In this document: positions 25,650-36,654 of the stretch, one piece after another | Layout: each line of letters opens with the position of its first letter | Numbering within the stretch: position 1 is the first letter of the stretch | From: Pardosa pseudoannulata | Lineage: Eukaryota > Arthropoda > Arachnida > Araneae > Lycosidae | DNA: 64,000 nucleotides | Reading direction: 5' to 3' | Assembly (NCBI GenBank): GCA_032207245.1 | Contig: CM063502.1 | Coordinates: 141,599,495 to 141,663,494, forward strand | Made by a program: the position numbers and the translations under genes | The notes under the pieces: model-generated | Databases searched by the model: none | Told to the model about the DNA's origin: nothing | What the model saw: the letters and a program-made list of their open reading frames with translations, nothing else

Positions 25650-26175
25650 TAAAGGAGAGAGGACCAATAAAACTTAATTGAACGGATCGTCGTGTCGGAG
25701 ACTCTCGGGCGGGGTTCTGATCCAGTCCCAGATTAGAATCATGTCTTTATTCAAGACACTAAATAAGAATGTACCTTTGTGGAGTTATTTATGTGTCCCT
25801 AAGGGACAGTGCCTAATTTGATGGGGTAAGATTTTCCCTATGTTTGCTATTTAAGGGTAGAGAAAGTGAGACCAATGGATATATACAGGTCTGCTGATTG
25901 GACGAAGAGAAGTAAGAAAGGACAGAGATAAAAAAAATATAAAAGAAGAAACGTTAAGAAGGGAGTTAGAGTTCGGGAGTCGGAGAGCAGAGTTCGGGGG
26001 CCAAAGAAAGATTTGGTCCAAGAAAGACTCAGAAAACCTAACGAGAATAACATGACTGAAGTCAGCAGTGTCTACATCCTTTCACCAAGAGTTCCAAACC
26101 TGAGTACCGCCCTGGCACACCCAATAGATCCAGAAAGGTACTTATCAATCTTGTATGTGTTTATTTTAAGTGTGT
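25650..26175 (+). other. GC-richer promoter/LTR-like region with short ORF
   Basis: The stretch is less AT-rich than its flanks. It contains TATTTAAGG at 25849-25857, a purine-rich leader-like block with repeated 'gagttcggg' (25972-26000), an ATG at 26052 and a 41-codon frame (MTEVSSVYILSPRVPNLSTA...). A possible donor AG|GTACTT is at about 26138. This could be a solo LTR plus leader or a small gene start. No LTR ends, primer-binding site or partner LTR were seen. Confidence 0.3.
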
Positions 26176-26179
26176 AATA

Positions 26180-27820
26180 TTTGATTTTAGAAACACTGAA
26201 TTTAGCTTGTTAGTTTTTTAAAAATTAAGTCTGTAGTCTCTCCGAGCCTGTGGTTAAATTTAAAACTTAAATAATCTACACAAAACAAGACAAATAAAAT
26301 TTAGTCTTTGACTAACAAAATAATAACCACTATAAATTTGATCATAGGTAAATGCCTAAACTTAATAAGAGCTACACGACAACGCATATACTAAAGAGAA
26401 TATGGGATAAGAAAAAACTATCCCAATATAAATAATAAGTAAATGTATAGGTATTATTATTAAACTGTTGTAATGTAGTAAGCCTAAAAAACGCCGTAGG
26501 ATATATTTAAAAATGGGCATCAAGTGTAAATTATTTATTTTCTTTTGTAAGATTTATTCCCTCTTAAAGGTAAACTGTAGAACGAAAAATGTAATTTAAA
26601 ATAAATCAGTTTAAAGACTAAAGTCTAAATATATGTCCTAAGTTTAAGGATAAAAATGTTTATTTTAACACATTACTATAAAAATCTATAAGTGGATTTC
26701 AGAATATTCCTTTTTATTTATCGACAATTTTTTCCGCATTAATCATGCACGAATTTTCAACAGCAATAACTGAATTATAATTAAAGTATATCTATTTATG
26801 GATCTTAGTTATAAAAAAAGTTAAATTCAAATCTTAAAAAGCTTTTAATATACTTTTTTAGTGTGGTATTTAGAACTCGTGTTTTAATTTCATGAAACAT
26901 ATTTACGCCCATTAGCAGCTGTCCTAATTAATTTTTAAAGATGTATCATTTAAATAAAATTCTATATACCTGGATATGCTAAATATTCTATTAATCTGTT
27001 CTCTTTATCAGTAAATTTAAAAAAAAAGATTCTGGGTAGGTTTACATCGTACATTAAATATCGTTAAATAAATTGGATTGGTTATTTATTGCCTTAGTTA
27101 TAGTATTGAATGCCTTCAAATTAAGTAATCTGTATTTATGTTATTCTTGGGAACAAAACAGAAGGTATCAGAAAATAATGAAGCAATTTTTATGGAAAAT
27201 TAGTTCAAAAATAACTAGTGAGATGGTAACTGAATATCTTCTATTAGTAAAGTATGAATAATGAACAATCAGCCCTTAATATTATGAATGTTAAATAATG
27301 GAATGACATACATTACAAAAAATTACAAGTGTTTTGCTTTCCTGAACATATCGTATAGTTACGTGTAACAAGAAATGAAAAATCTTTCTCACTTTGAAGC
27401 GTGTGAAATCTATAGTTTGAACTCCTGTTGGCATAGAATGCTATAAAATGTCTCACTGGCTCGAGGCTTCATACATAGACCAAGAAAAGAAGCAGATAGT
27501 AAATACTAAGTATATTTCATTAATGAAGAAAAGAAGACATAATATGATATTATTCAAAAGCATCCTTGTTTAAACAAGAATGCAAGATTACATATAAAAA
27601 TGTTTTGGAGGTTTATAATGAAAATTCTTGAAATGTCTCCCTATTCATGAAGCATTTTCAGAGCTAATTCGTTTCATACATCAGGAAACTCTCCCTGGAA
27701 CATCTTGTGCAATGGCTCATTTGTTTACGTCATCGTAAAATCTGAATCAATATAATCTACATTAGTTGAAATCACTAGATTTGACATTAGTCAATATTTG
27801 AAGGATGATTCGGTATGGTA
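26180..27820. other. No feature seen
   Basis: AT-rich spacer; small chance frames only. Confidence 0.55.
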
Positions 27821-27822
27821 AG

Positions 27823-27951
27823 GCCTATAGCTCTACGGTCATATTTTTTACTATATGAGGGCAAATTACGCCGAGATCTAGTGCTTAAAGTCGATTCCAA
27901 ATAGAGGCAAAAATCCATCGATTTTAATCCATCAATTCTGGAGCCTATAAA
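27823..27951 (-). mobile_element. Degenerate SINE, left arm of head-to-head pair
   Basis: The reverse complement reads the SINE tail and body ('ctacggtc', 'gagggcaaattacgccgagatct', 'gattccaaatagaggc') and a decayed B-box region ('ttttaatccatcaattctgg'). It abuts a plus-strand copy of the same family at about 27952, head to head. Strongly diverged, so both are old. Confidence 0.6.
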
Positions 27952-28098
27952 CGGATGACGGATTAACTGTGACGTTGCTTTTCTGTAGAGTCCGTAGATT
28001 CGAACCACTAGTACTATGGATATTCGTAAACTTCCATAACCGGTTTGAAACAGTAGATTCTTACCCAGTGAGCCCTCGTGTTACAATAAATTGGCCCC
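27952..28098 (+). mobile_element. Degenerate SINE, right arm of head-to-head pair
   Basis: Decayed A-box region 'cggattaactgtgacgttgc', B box 'tagattcgaaccac', then 'atggatattcgtaaac' and 'gtgagccctcgtgttac' match the family in order. The junction with the minus-strand copy makes a roughly 275-bp imperfect fold-back. Confidence 0.65.
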
Positions 28099-28099
28099 A

Positions 28100-29000
28100 G
28101 TGTGAAAAAAACGAAAAGTATATTTAAAAAAGGTATATCAAATGAAATGAGTAATCGCAAAACTTTGTATCTCCAGGACTTCAAAGAGGTGAATAATTCA
28201 GTACGACTACATTCAAACTAGAGAATGTGTTTCTTTACATTAAACAATAGTTTCAACAGTAAATTAATATATATTTAAAAAGAATTTAGTCACCAGTGAA
28301 AAGCATTTTACCTGACTACCCAATTCCATAGACTTAAACCCATAGGATTTTGTGTTACATGAAATGTATGAATATATGAGATATATTAAAAATACTGAAA
28401 GTCATCAATATTGTATACAAACGCCCCATTAAAACTGATTAGTAATTAGCTGTATAAATTAATTTATACGAAACCTGCTGTAGTGATAACTTGAGAATGA
28501 GCTAAAGAGCTGCAGTCATTCTGTTTTCAGCGCCACTGTCAATATTTCAGTAATATGTTTTAAAAAGCCATTTTATGCTATGAGTATTTTCATAGACCTA
28601 TATTCCAATAATAATATATTATAAAGTACATCAAAAATTTCAGAATAGCTTCACTGAACCCTTTAACTACAATATGCGTGTGATAACGCCCATTGTAGCT
28701 CACATTTTCTGATATTGATGTTGTTTTGATCAGGATCTAAAACCCCCTTCTAGGAGTTAAAAACAAAATATATTGTTTTCGGGCTGTTAACTTTCTAGTT
28801 CCTCCTGAAAAATGTTTTACTAGGATAATTTAAAATTAAATATTTTGTACAGAAACTTTTTTCTTACAATTTATTACTTTGTGTTATTTTTAGATTGAAG
28901 TTATTTTGATTTTAGAAATTAACTCATAAAAGAAATAATTTACATATCACTTAGAGATATTTTATTTAACTCAAATAATATGCTGTTGTTTCTGATGCCA
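28100..29000. other. Spacer with possible orphan piggyBac-like end
   Basis: TTAACTACAATATGCGTGTG at about 28664 is followed by 'ataacgcccattgtag', giving inverted arms CTACAAT/ATTGTAG next to a TTAA. No partner end was found, so it is not called as an element. Confidence 0.3.
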
Positions 29001-29004
29001 CTTA

Positions 29005-29294
29005 GTCAAACCAAGCACGATTGAGCCACATGCTACTCGTATTAAGGCAGAGGAGTGGGCCTTTCGTTTTAACGAGCACCTCAAAGGTGAAAGTACGATT
29101 TCTGCTCAAGTGGTCCTCGTAATTTAGAAGCAAGGTTCAAGCAGGAAACCCATAAGCTTGGCCTGCTACCCCCAGAGGTATTGATTGAGAACTTGGAGGA
29201 TATTGGGACCACGAACATATTTTACTTGCCCAGTCACCGTTCAAATAATATAGCCAGAACTATTAACAATTCTATCATAAATGTAAGTATATAG
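29005..29294 (+). pseudogene. Unidentified coding-like patch with one frameshift
   Basis: Frame one (29005-29127) reads VKPSTIEPHATRIKAEEWAF and RFNEHLKGES. Frame two (29091-29294) reads KYDFCSSGPRNLEARFKQET, then HKLGLLPPEVLIENLEDIG and TTNIFYLPSHRSNNIARTIN. The two frames overlap at 29091-29127, so a single small indel would join them. Codon use and GC content stand out from the surroundings. A consensus splice donor (AAT|GTAAGTAT) occurs at 29283. I do not recognise the family; it may be a transposon piece, a processed pseudogene, or an exon. No start codon is apparent. Confidence 0.4.
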
Positions 29295-29299
29295 GAACA

Positions 29300-30110
29300 A
29301 AATGTTATATATACATATATATATAAATCCTCTAATATAACAAGAAAAGTAGATATTTGTCTTCCTCTATTAAACGAACTGGCAAACACATTAGTCCTTG
29401 ACATGTACTGGAGATAAACTATTGCACAAGGAATATTTTGCCAGTTAACTTCCCACTACTTCCCGAATTCATGATATAACGTGTTTTCATGAAGTAGTCG
29501 TAATTATCCTGAATGTCTACTCTTTCAGGGTTAAATATAAAGGATCTACTACCAGACAACTGTAAAGTTCAAAGAATGATGAAAAACAACGTAATGCTAA
29601 AGCAGAAATAAAATAAATCAGTTTATTCATTGCAATGATACAAATTAAAACTAATTTTCATATTATATCTACATTACTTTCAGTTACCAAATAGCTTGAA
29701 TAATAATTATTATTAAAATCCCTAAATGACTTTTTTTAACCTATCATTTATATTTAAATATTTAGTGAAAGCTTATTAATAAAAGCTTATTAATAAATTT
29801 ATTTAATACTCATATTAATTTTGATTGATGTTATACATCTTCATCTCCAATAATTTTATTTAAAAGTTATATTCATTCATTTACTTTTTAAAGAATATTT
29901 AAAATACAACATAATAACGTTTTATTTTGCTTTATACAATCTTATCTACTTTCATAAACAACATTCACAATGTCAGAGAAATATTAGAATTACACTTATT
30001 AATCACTTCAATTGACTGGTTAGCAACGTTAGAAGATTCAGTGACTTCCTACTTACGCATCTAACTCTATCCACGACTTTGATCTGCCTAAAGTGGAACT
30101 CGAACCTTCA
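29300..30110. other. No feature seen
   Basis: AT-rich spacer. Confidence 0.55.
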
Positions 30111-30116
30111 TAATCC

Positions 30117-30500
30117 CGGTATGAGAAGGTAAGACTATGCCAGAATATAGTAGTGAAGGCAAAGCCTACATAAGTAATATTTTTCTATCAGTGCCTTACT
30201 TATACGGATTTTTAATTTATTGCTAAACCTCTATTTTCTGGCTCGAACAGAGATATCCAAGCCGTTCTATCACTGTCAAAAGTAATTTAGTTAGATTACT
30301 CTGTATACAAGATATTTCGGTATAGGAGAAGGTAAAAACACTGTGCCAGAATATAGCAATAAATGTAAAGCCAACATTAGTAGGCCATCGTATGTAATCT
30401 TTCTATTTGTGGCTTACTACTAATACACACTTCATTTATTTCTATACCTCCATATCTAGTTTGAATCACTCTATACAAAGCATTTGGTTACTGTTCAAGT
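30117..30500. repeat. Degenerate direct duplication, ~203-bp period, tRNA-like edge
   Basis: 'cggtatgagaaggtaagact' and 'tgccagaatatagtagtgaa' at 30117 recur at about 30320 ('cggtataggagaaggtaaaa', 'tgccagaatatagcaataaa'). On the minus strand, 30087-30102 contains a B-box-like GGTTCGAGTTCC, so the unit may be a second, older tRNA-derived SINE family. Confidence 0.55.
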
Positions 30501-30900
30501 AAATTCCTCCAAACAATTTCCTTGATTTTTAAAACTCGTATAAAACTCATTACCGTCAAAAGATCTACCAATAAGTTTAAGAAAGGGAAACTTTTATATT
30601 TGAAGGATACACACCACAGTTAAGTGTGTAATTGTTTATGTCTATACATAAATTAAAGATACGGACTTCTAAAATACAGTGATTTCATAATATGTTTTCC
30701 CATTGATCTAAAATTTTCTAATCCGGATATTTAAAATAAAGTACACTGAAGTAACTCTTTTCAAAAGTATAACTGAAATAAAAAGCAATAACGTGGGGGA
30801 AAAATTAAAGTTTGAAAAATAGAACTGTATTTATGTTCACTTTTAAAAACCTGACAAAATGTGGTCTGGGAGAAGAAATAAGGCAGGTTTGAATAATTAA

Positions 30901-31181
30901 CACTAGATTGCCCGAGATTTCTTGTATACCTATATTGCCCAAAAACAGTCAAAATGACTGTATTGTGAAAAAATATCAAATATGTAAAGAAATTTGTTTA
31001 AAATTAATTTTTAATATTATATAATAAAGGAGGGCGGAAGTAACTACAATTATTCATAAACCCATTTATATGTTATAGAAAAAGTCACCAAATTCTAAGA
31101 AATTGTGTCATTATATTTCATAATTGTTTTTCCAATTGAAATTAAAAAACAGTCAAAATGACTGCCTTGGGCAATCTAGTG
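30901..31181. mobile_element. piggyBac-like MITE with perfect terminal inverted repeats
   Basis: TTAA at 30897-30900 and 31182-31185 flank a 281-bp element. The ends CACTAGATTGCCC and GGGCAATCTAGTG are perfect inverted repeats (13 bp, 17 with TTAA). The quasi-palindrome CAGTCAAAATGACTG occurs twice, at 30946-30960 and 31150-31164. No coding capacity. The perfect ends suggest a fairly young non-autonomous element. Confidence 0.93.
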
Positions 31182-31778
31182 TTAAGTAAACAACAAACAA
31201 GAGAGTTACTACTCTAAAACCACTTACAAATGTCTATTTTTGTATGGATATGAATTACAGTTCTATAAATAGAATTTAAAGTCCGCTGAATCTCTTTGAA
31301 GTATGCTTAAAGCTACACAACGTAAAACCATCAGCATAAAAACTTTTGTAAATAATTTCTGGTTATTCCTTAAAAGTAAACATAATGCATCCTCTCAAGG
31401 AGTTTAATGACAATAATGTCAGATATTTTAATTTCAAACTCACACTGGACCGCTGATTTTCAACAGGACTTAAGTCATATGAAATTTTTGTAGGTTAAAT
31501 ACTTAACATCCCTATATATACCAGTTATTCACCTCACCACAATGCGCAATATAGAACATACAAATCCACGGAATGTATGCTTAAAGCTATGCCATAGATA
31601 ACTGTAAACCATAGATATAAAAAAGCTAACAGTTTTATTACTATGATATTTGTAGTCGATAGTTATGATATTTAAAATTGATAGTTTTATTCATTTTAAT
31701 TGTATAGTTTTAGAATTAATAATTATATTTTATGATATCTTTATTATCTTACTTTAAGTTCATTTTATGTAACTCTAA

Positions 31779-31970
31779 TCCCCTATATAATAATAGCCTA
31801 AGTTGTCTGTCTGCGAATTTCTGAAGCGGTTGTACCTGGAATGGATACAGGCATCCATATTGGATTTTTCATGAGTTAGGGTTAGCAAAATTGAAAGCGA
31901 GTTCGAAATCCACCCCATCCCTCCTTTTCGAGCGTTTAATGCTATTATTTCAAGCCTTATCCTTCCTCTT
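31779..31970 (+). mobile_element. Helitron-like element, 5' part (copy 1)
   Basis: Starts as A|TCCCCTATATAATAATAG, a 5'-TC terminus of Helitron type, followed by 'gtctgtctgcgaatttctgaag' and 'cctggaatggata...catccatattggattttt'. It lacks about 105 bases present in copy 2 between 'gcgag' and 'ttcgaaatcc'. Homology to the other copies stops near 31970. Confidence 0.7.
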
Positions 31971-32064
31971 ATTCTGTACGAAATTCATTCTTGATAGGAT
32001 AGCAAAGGCGGAGAGTAATATTTAAATTTCTGGACTGTTTTTACTTGAACCTTCATATACTCCA

Positions 32065-32170
32065 ATTAGTTAGCTCACAACGTGCAAGCGTTGTATGTTT
32101 GGTAGGATCTCCGCCCACTTGATCGTCGTACTTCTCGGGTTGACGGTTCTATCCCGATGCAGCCAATTTT
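32065..32170 (+). other. tRNA-like segment between Helitron copies
   Basis: 'gttagctcacaacgtgcaag' resembles an A box and 'gacggttctatcccgatgc' a B box about 70 bases later, followed by a T-run at 32167. It is not a canonical tRNA (spacing and acceptor pairing are poor). It may be the head of another tRNA-derived SINE. Confidence 0.35.
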
Positions 32171-32372
32171 TTTTAAATGTCTAATAAATTTAATATTTTC
32201 TGCTTATTCTTTTAAATTCTTATTTTGAAAGTTAATTTATTGTTTTTAAAAAAAATTTTTACTATTTTTTCAACTTTTTATAATTTTTATTATTTTTATT
32301 TTATTAAATTCACTGCTTTACAGATGTCCCTGGCCACATAAACATTTCATGTTGTGTATCCTTAAACTTTCT

Positions 32373-33035
32373 TCTCTTATGTAATAATAGCCTAAGTTAT
32401 CTGTCTGTCTGTCCTCGAAGTTATGAAGCTGTTGGACCTGGAATGGATAGAGCATCCATATTGGATTTTTGATGAGTTAGGGTTTGCAAAATTCAAAGCG
32501 AGTAAAGTTTATCTTTTCCTAAACTATAGATCCGATTTTGAAGTAAATTGGTATAAATAAGCTTCGTATCATAGCGGAAGATACTGTCCTCTTTAAAACG
32601 TTCGAAATCCACCCCGTCCCCTTTTCGAGCTTTTAACGCCATTATATCAAGCCCCATTTTAAGAGCAAGCGATTAAATTGATCAATTTATCACATAATAA
32701 ATAGGTAAAAATAAGAATTATTTTCTAGCATTATGACTTCATTCCTTTAACCATCTCATTTAATCATTTCTTATTTTAAATTATTTAAATGTTTTCTGCA
32801 TTATTTCAATACGTTTTATCACTAAACTTATGCATTACATAAATAATTTTCTTTTTTATTTGACTTAAATACTAGGTTAAGTACATATGTGATAATTTTA
32901 ATCGATTATTTTTGTTGAAAGGTAATTCTCAGCCAAAAAAACAAACCATTGTTTTTACCTGCCTCATAGGGTTCTTTACAATTCTGGAAAATTAAAAATT
33001 TTACTGATTCCGTCATATGACGTGCTATATGCTAG
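32373..33035 (+). mobile_element. Non-autonomous Helitron-like element (copy 2)
   Basis: The 5' end is TCTCTTATGTAATAATAGCC and the 3' end is CTAG at 33032-33035 followed by T. The perfect palindrome CGTCATATGACG (33011-33022) lies 13 bases before the end, as in Helitron 3' termini (hairpin then CTRR). About 663 bp with no helicase coding. Copies at 31779 and 59565-60188 share the body. Confidence 0.75.
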
Positions 33036-33039
33036 TAAA

Positions 33040-33288
33040 CAAATATTAGACAACACAGTATCGTATCCTCTTTGCTCTGTAATATGTAACAGAATAACAT
33101 TGGCATAAAAAAGAAACAATCATTTTAAAAAAATTTCCGTACTGCAGACATTAATCTAAAGAAATTTCACATGTATGATATCTTTCACGTGATACAGTCT
33201 GACCTTTTCTTCAGAAGAAAAAAAAGTCTCGTAAGCTGTCTTGTTAGATACTGAACACAAGAACCTAATTTGTTATAGAAATTACGGG

Positions 33289-33349
<61 letters not shown>

Positions 33350-34150
33350 CATAAACAGCAAGTGCAAATTTATATTTGTTTTAATAGCATAAGCATTTCC
33401 TCCGTCAGCACAGTAAACCCTTGAAATTTGTGAAGATAAACACTGTTCTCCTCAATTATACGCATGTAAATACAGTTATGTATATCGCCTTTGTTAACAG
33501 CCGTTTTCTCAAGCAAGCGTAGAAACTGATATTAATTTCTTCTGTTAAAACAAACACTTCTGATAACGATGTCTAAGTAGTTGAATTTCGTTAATCTCAT
33601 GTATTTCGCATGACACTTTCATAAGGTTGTTCAATATTAAGGCTCGTTTGGAACCTGCATGGAATCATTTCTTACTTCTAAGAGCTTTTCAGTTAACTGG
33701 AAGATGAAAGAGGTCAAATAAACATTTCTAATTTGTTCTTTTTATCTGTATGCTGACCAGAGACAATCTTTAACTATAGTAACTTCTAAACGAATCTTGC
33801 TGCATGCTTAAAGGGCATCTATTTCGATATTCCATAAATTTTTAAATACTTAATAAAATTATACGCTATATTGTGAGGCATTTAAGACCTATTTCAACTC
33901 TTATAAAATCATGATATAATCTACTTCATTGTCCTATAGTTTTGTTATTGATAAAAATATAGAAGCGATAAATACAGGAGAATTTTTAAAAAATGCATGC
34001 GCTATATTACGGTCCACGAGTAACTTAATTTAGACTATAAGTATTAATGTACGACTTCATTTAAAGCTATTTAAAATAAATCAGATGTATAATTATCTGA
34101 ATAATAGTAATTAATTCTATTTATAATACACCTATATGCCCGCCAAAACA
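33040..34150. other. No gene seen
   Basis: AT-rich spacer apart from the (TA)n tract at 33292. Confidence 0.55.
33292..33348. repeat. (TA)n microsatellite
   Basis: Pure TA run of about 55 bases; overlapping Tyr-Ile open frame is spurious. Confidence 0.95.
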
Positions 34151-34153
34151 ATA

Positions 34154-34332
34154 GGTTTGGTTTGGTTTTTGGAACGCTACGGTCTACTTTTTGCAACACG
34201 AGGGCTAATGAGACCGGGACCTACTGTTTAAAGCCGATTCCAAACGGCTAAGAACACCCATGCCATAGTGGGATTCGAAACCACGAACTCCGGTTCCGAA
34301 GGCCAGCACCCTAACCATTCGGCCACCGTTCG
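34154..34332 (-). mobile_element. tRNA-derived SINE followed by poly(C)/poly(A)
   Basis: The copy is well preserved: tail 'ggtttggtttggtttttgg', 'ctacggtctactttttgc', body 'gggctaatgagaccggg', B box 'gggattcgaaaccacg' and head 'ccattcggccaccgttcg'. On the plus strand the head is directly followed by 13 C (34333-34345) and 10 A (34346-34355), an unusual 5' flank. Confidence 0.85.
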
Positions 34333-34355
34333 CCCCCCCCCCCCCAAAAAAAAAA
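34333..34355. repeat. Poly(C)13-poly(A)10
   Basis: Homopolymer pair directly abutting the tRNA-like head of the minus-strand SINE at 34154-34332. Confidence 0.95.
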
Positions 34356-34359
34356 TAAA

Positions 34360-35785
34360 TAAAAATAAATATAGGATTATCTATTGAGTTGAAAGTTTTA
34401 AATTACATGATTGGTAATATACACTATAATTATTAACTCCTTTATATATTCGTTGTAATTAATAAAGAAGAAGAATTTCATTTTATAAGCGCTAAAATAA
34501 ATCTTAAACATCGCACAAAGTTTTGTATTATTAAGAATTCAAAAACTTCTAATTGGTCAAAACAGATACACTTTAAACATGAACCAAGACTCCTTTACAA
34601 TATATGAAACTTCTTCAATAATGTGTATCTTTTACATTGTGCCCAACTCAATGAGACTTCTATACTACCTCTTTATATATATATAATTTTTATAAACTGG
34701 TATAAATTAGATTTACAAATGTAAACACCCCAATTTGCAATTCTGAAGAGAATTTATAATATGCTAAAGTCCCCATTCGAAGTAATATATTTTTTTAATA
34801 TTAAAAATACAATATTTATTGTTAACAACTTAAAACTGTTAATACTGTATTTGAAATACCCATAATGAATTATTTTAACACAACTTCTCTTTAAAAAATG
34901 CTATTTTATGAGACAATAAGTAGAAAGTTAATGATACTTATTAACACTAAAACATAACTAAAGAAAATGATTTTTAATCTAAACGCTATTCTGAATTCAA
35001 AAATTGTTTTCCTTTGGTTATTGTAAGAACAGTTTAATGCTCAAAGGGAAAATTGATTCCAGAACTGACTCCAGAAATAAGTCTTCAATTCAAGTGTGTT
35101 CTTAAGGCAGGATGAAATCATGAAATCTTTTATCATGAAATTTACTCATCGAATACCTTCTCCTTCATTCCTTAAAAGGTCATAAAGATTTGGGTACTTT
35201 ATATCAATAACAGAAATAGTAACCAAGTATGTATTAATTATTTACTCACCTAACGATTCTCTGCTATTTATTTCCTCAAGGTTTAAAAGAATATATGCCA
35301 TATCCATCAATGCTTTTGCAAAATGTTAGCCACTAAAGTGAAAGCCAACTGAAGCCTGGACGACGAAATTAACCTCACATTACAGTATTTTGAAACCAGA
35401 ACTGTAGCCAGAAAATACTTCGTGATAAACTGCAATTATTCTAGATATATGTAAATCATTTTATAATTTATAGAGTTATAAAAGATAGGGTTGTGATACT
35501 ATCACCGGGTTAAAATGTGCTAAGCACAAATAAATGTAACGATAATAAAGAAAATATGTCTTCAAATTCTAGTGTTATCTTTACCAAAAATCATTAGTTT
35601 GAGGAGGAATTTTTCTATTACAAAAAAGGAAATTGTTAGTATAAGAAAGTGTAAAAAGAATTTAAGTTCTTGACTAGTGCTTGAGACATTTATTTACATA
35701 ACGGGATTCCTTTTAAAAATAACTCTTTATTATAGAAATACGTTATTCCTTATTACATAATATTAACGAATTTCATTGCAAAAGA
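34360..35785. other. No feature seen
   Basis: AT-rich spacer. Confidence 0.55.
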
Positions 35786-35790
35786 TTTTT

Positions 35791-36650
35791 TATGTATTTT
35801 CACTTCCGTTTAAATTTAATGTCCGACAAAATAAACCCCTTTTTTAAATCTTAATTTCCTAAAATTATATAAAACATTATATGAAATCTTTAACGGAATT
35901 ATAATAGACTAAGAATATACAGTGTTCATTTATTTATAAATTAATTTGCTTTAAAACTAGCTCAACAATAAAAATACGAACATACGAGACTTATAAAGAA
36001 AATCATTTCACCAATCAACCATTAACCGTTATGCATTTTCGCTTCCGATTTAATTCAATGTCCCACAAAATAAACCCCTTCTTTAAATCTTAATTTCCTA
36101 AAATTATATAAAATATTATATGAAATCTTTAACAGAATTATAATACATTAAGAATATACCATGTTCATTTATTTATAAATTAATTTGCTTTAAAACTAGC
36201 TCAACAATAAAAATACGAACATGCGAGACTTATAAATAAAATCATTTCACCAATCAACTATTAACAATTATGCATTTTCGCTTCCGATTAAATTCAATGT
36301 CCGAGAAAATAAATCTCTTCTTTAAATCTTAATTTCCTAAAATTATATAAAACATTACATGAAATCTTTAACAGAATTATAATAGATTAAGAATATACCA
36401 TGTTAATTTATTTATAAATTAATTTGCTTTAAAACTAGCTCACAATAAAAATACGAACATGCGAGATTTATAAATAAAACCAATAAATTAAGATGCATTT
36501 TTGATATATCAATGTCCACAAAATATTTATCTTAATTCCTAAAATTATATCTCATAAATCTTTAGAATTATAATAGATTAGAATATACTTTTCATTATTT
36601 ATAAATTATTTCTTTAAAATCTTATGCGAGTTTAATAAATATAATAATAT
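35791..36650. repeat. Tandem repeat, ~239 bp, three good units and one decayed
   Basis: 'tatg(t/c)attttc(a/g)cttccg' begins units at 35791, 36030 and 36269, giving an exact 239-base period. A fourth copy, 36493-36650, keeps the order of landmarks ('atgcattttt', 'caatgtcc', 'cctaaaattatat', 'gaattataatagatta', 'gcgag') but is shortened to about 160 bases by many small deletions. Confidence 0.92.
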
Positions 36651-36654
36651 TTTC

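Noticed and set aside
28664..28770. Complete TTAA-flanked MITE starting at 28664
   Set aside because: The nearest downstream TTAA (about 28758) has no matching inverted end; only an orphan end remains possible.
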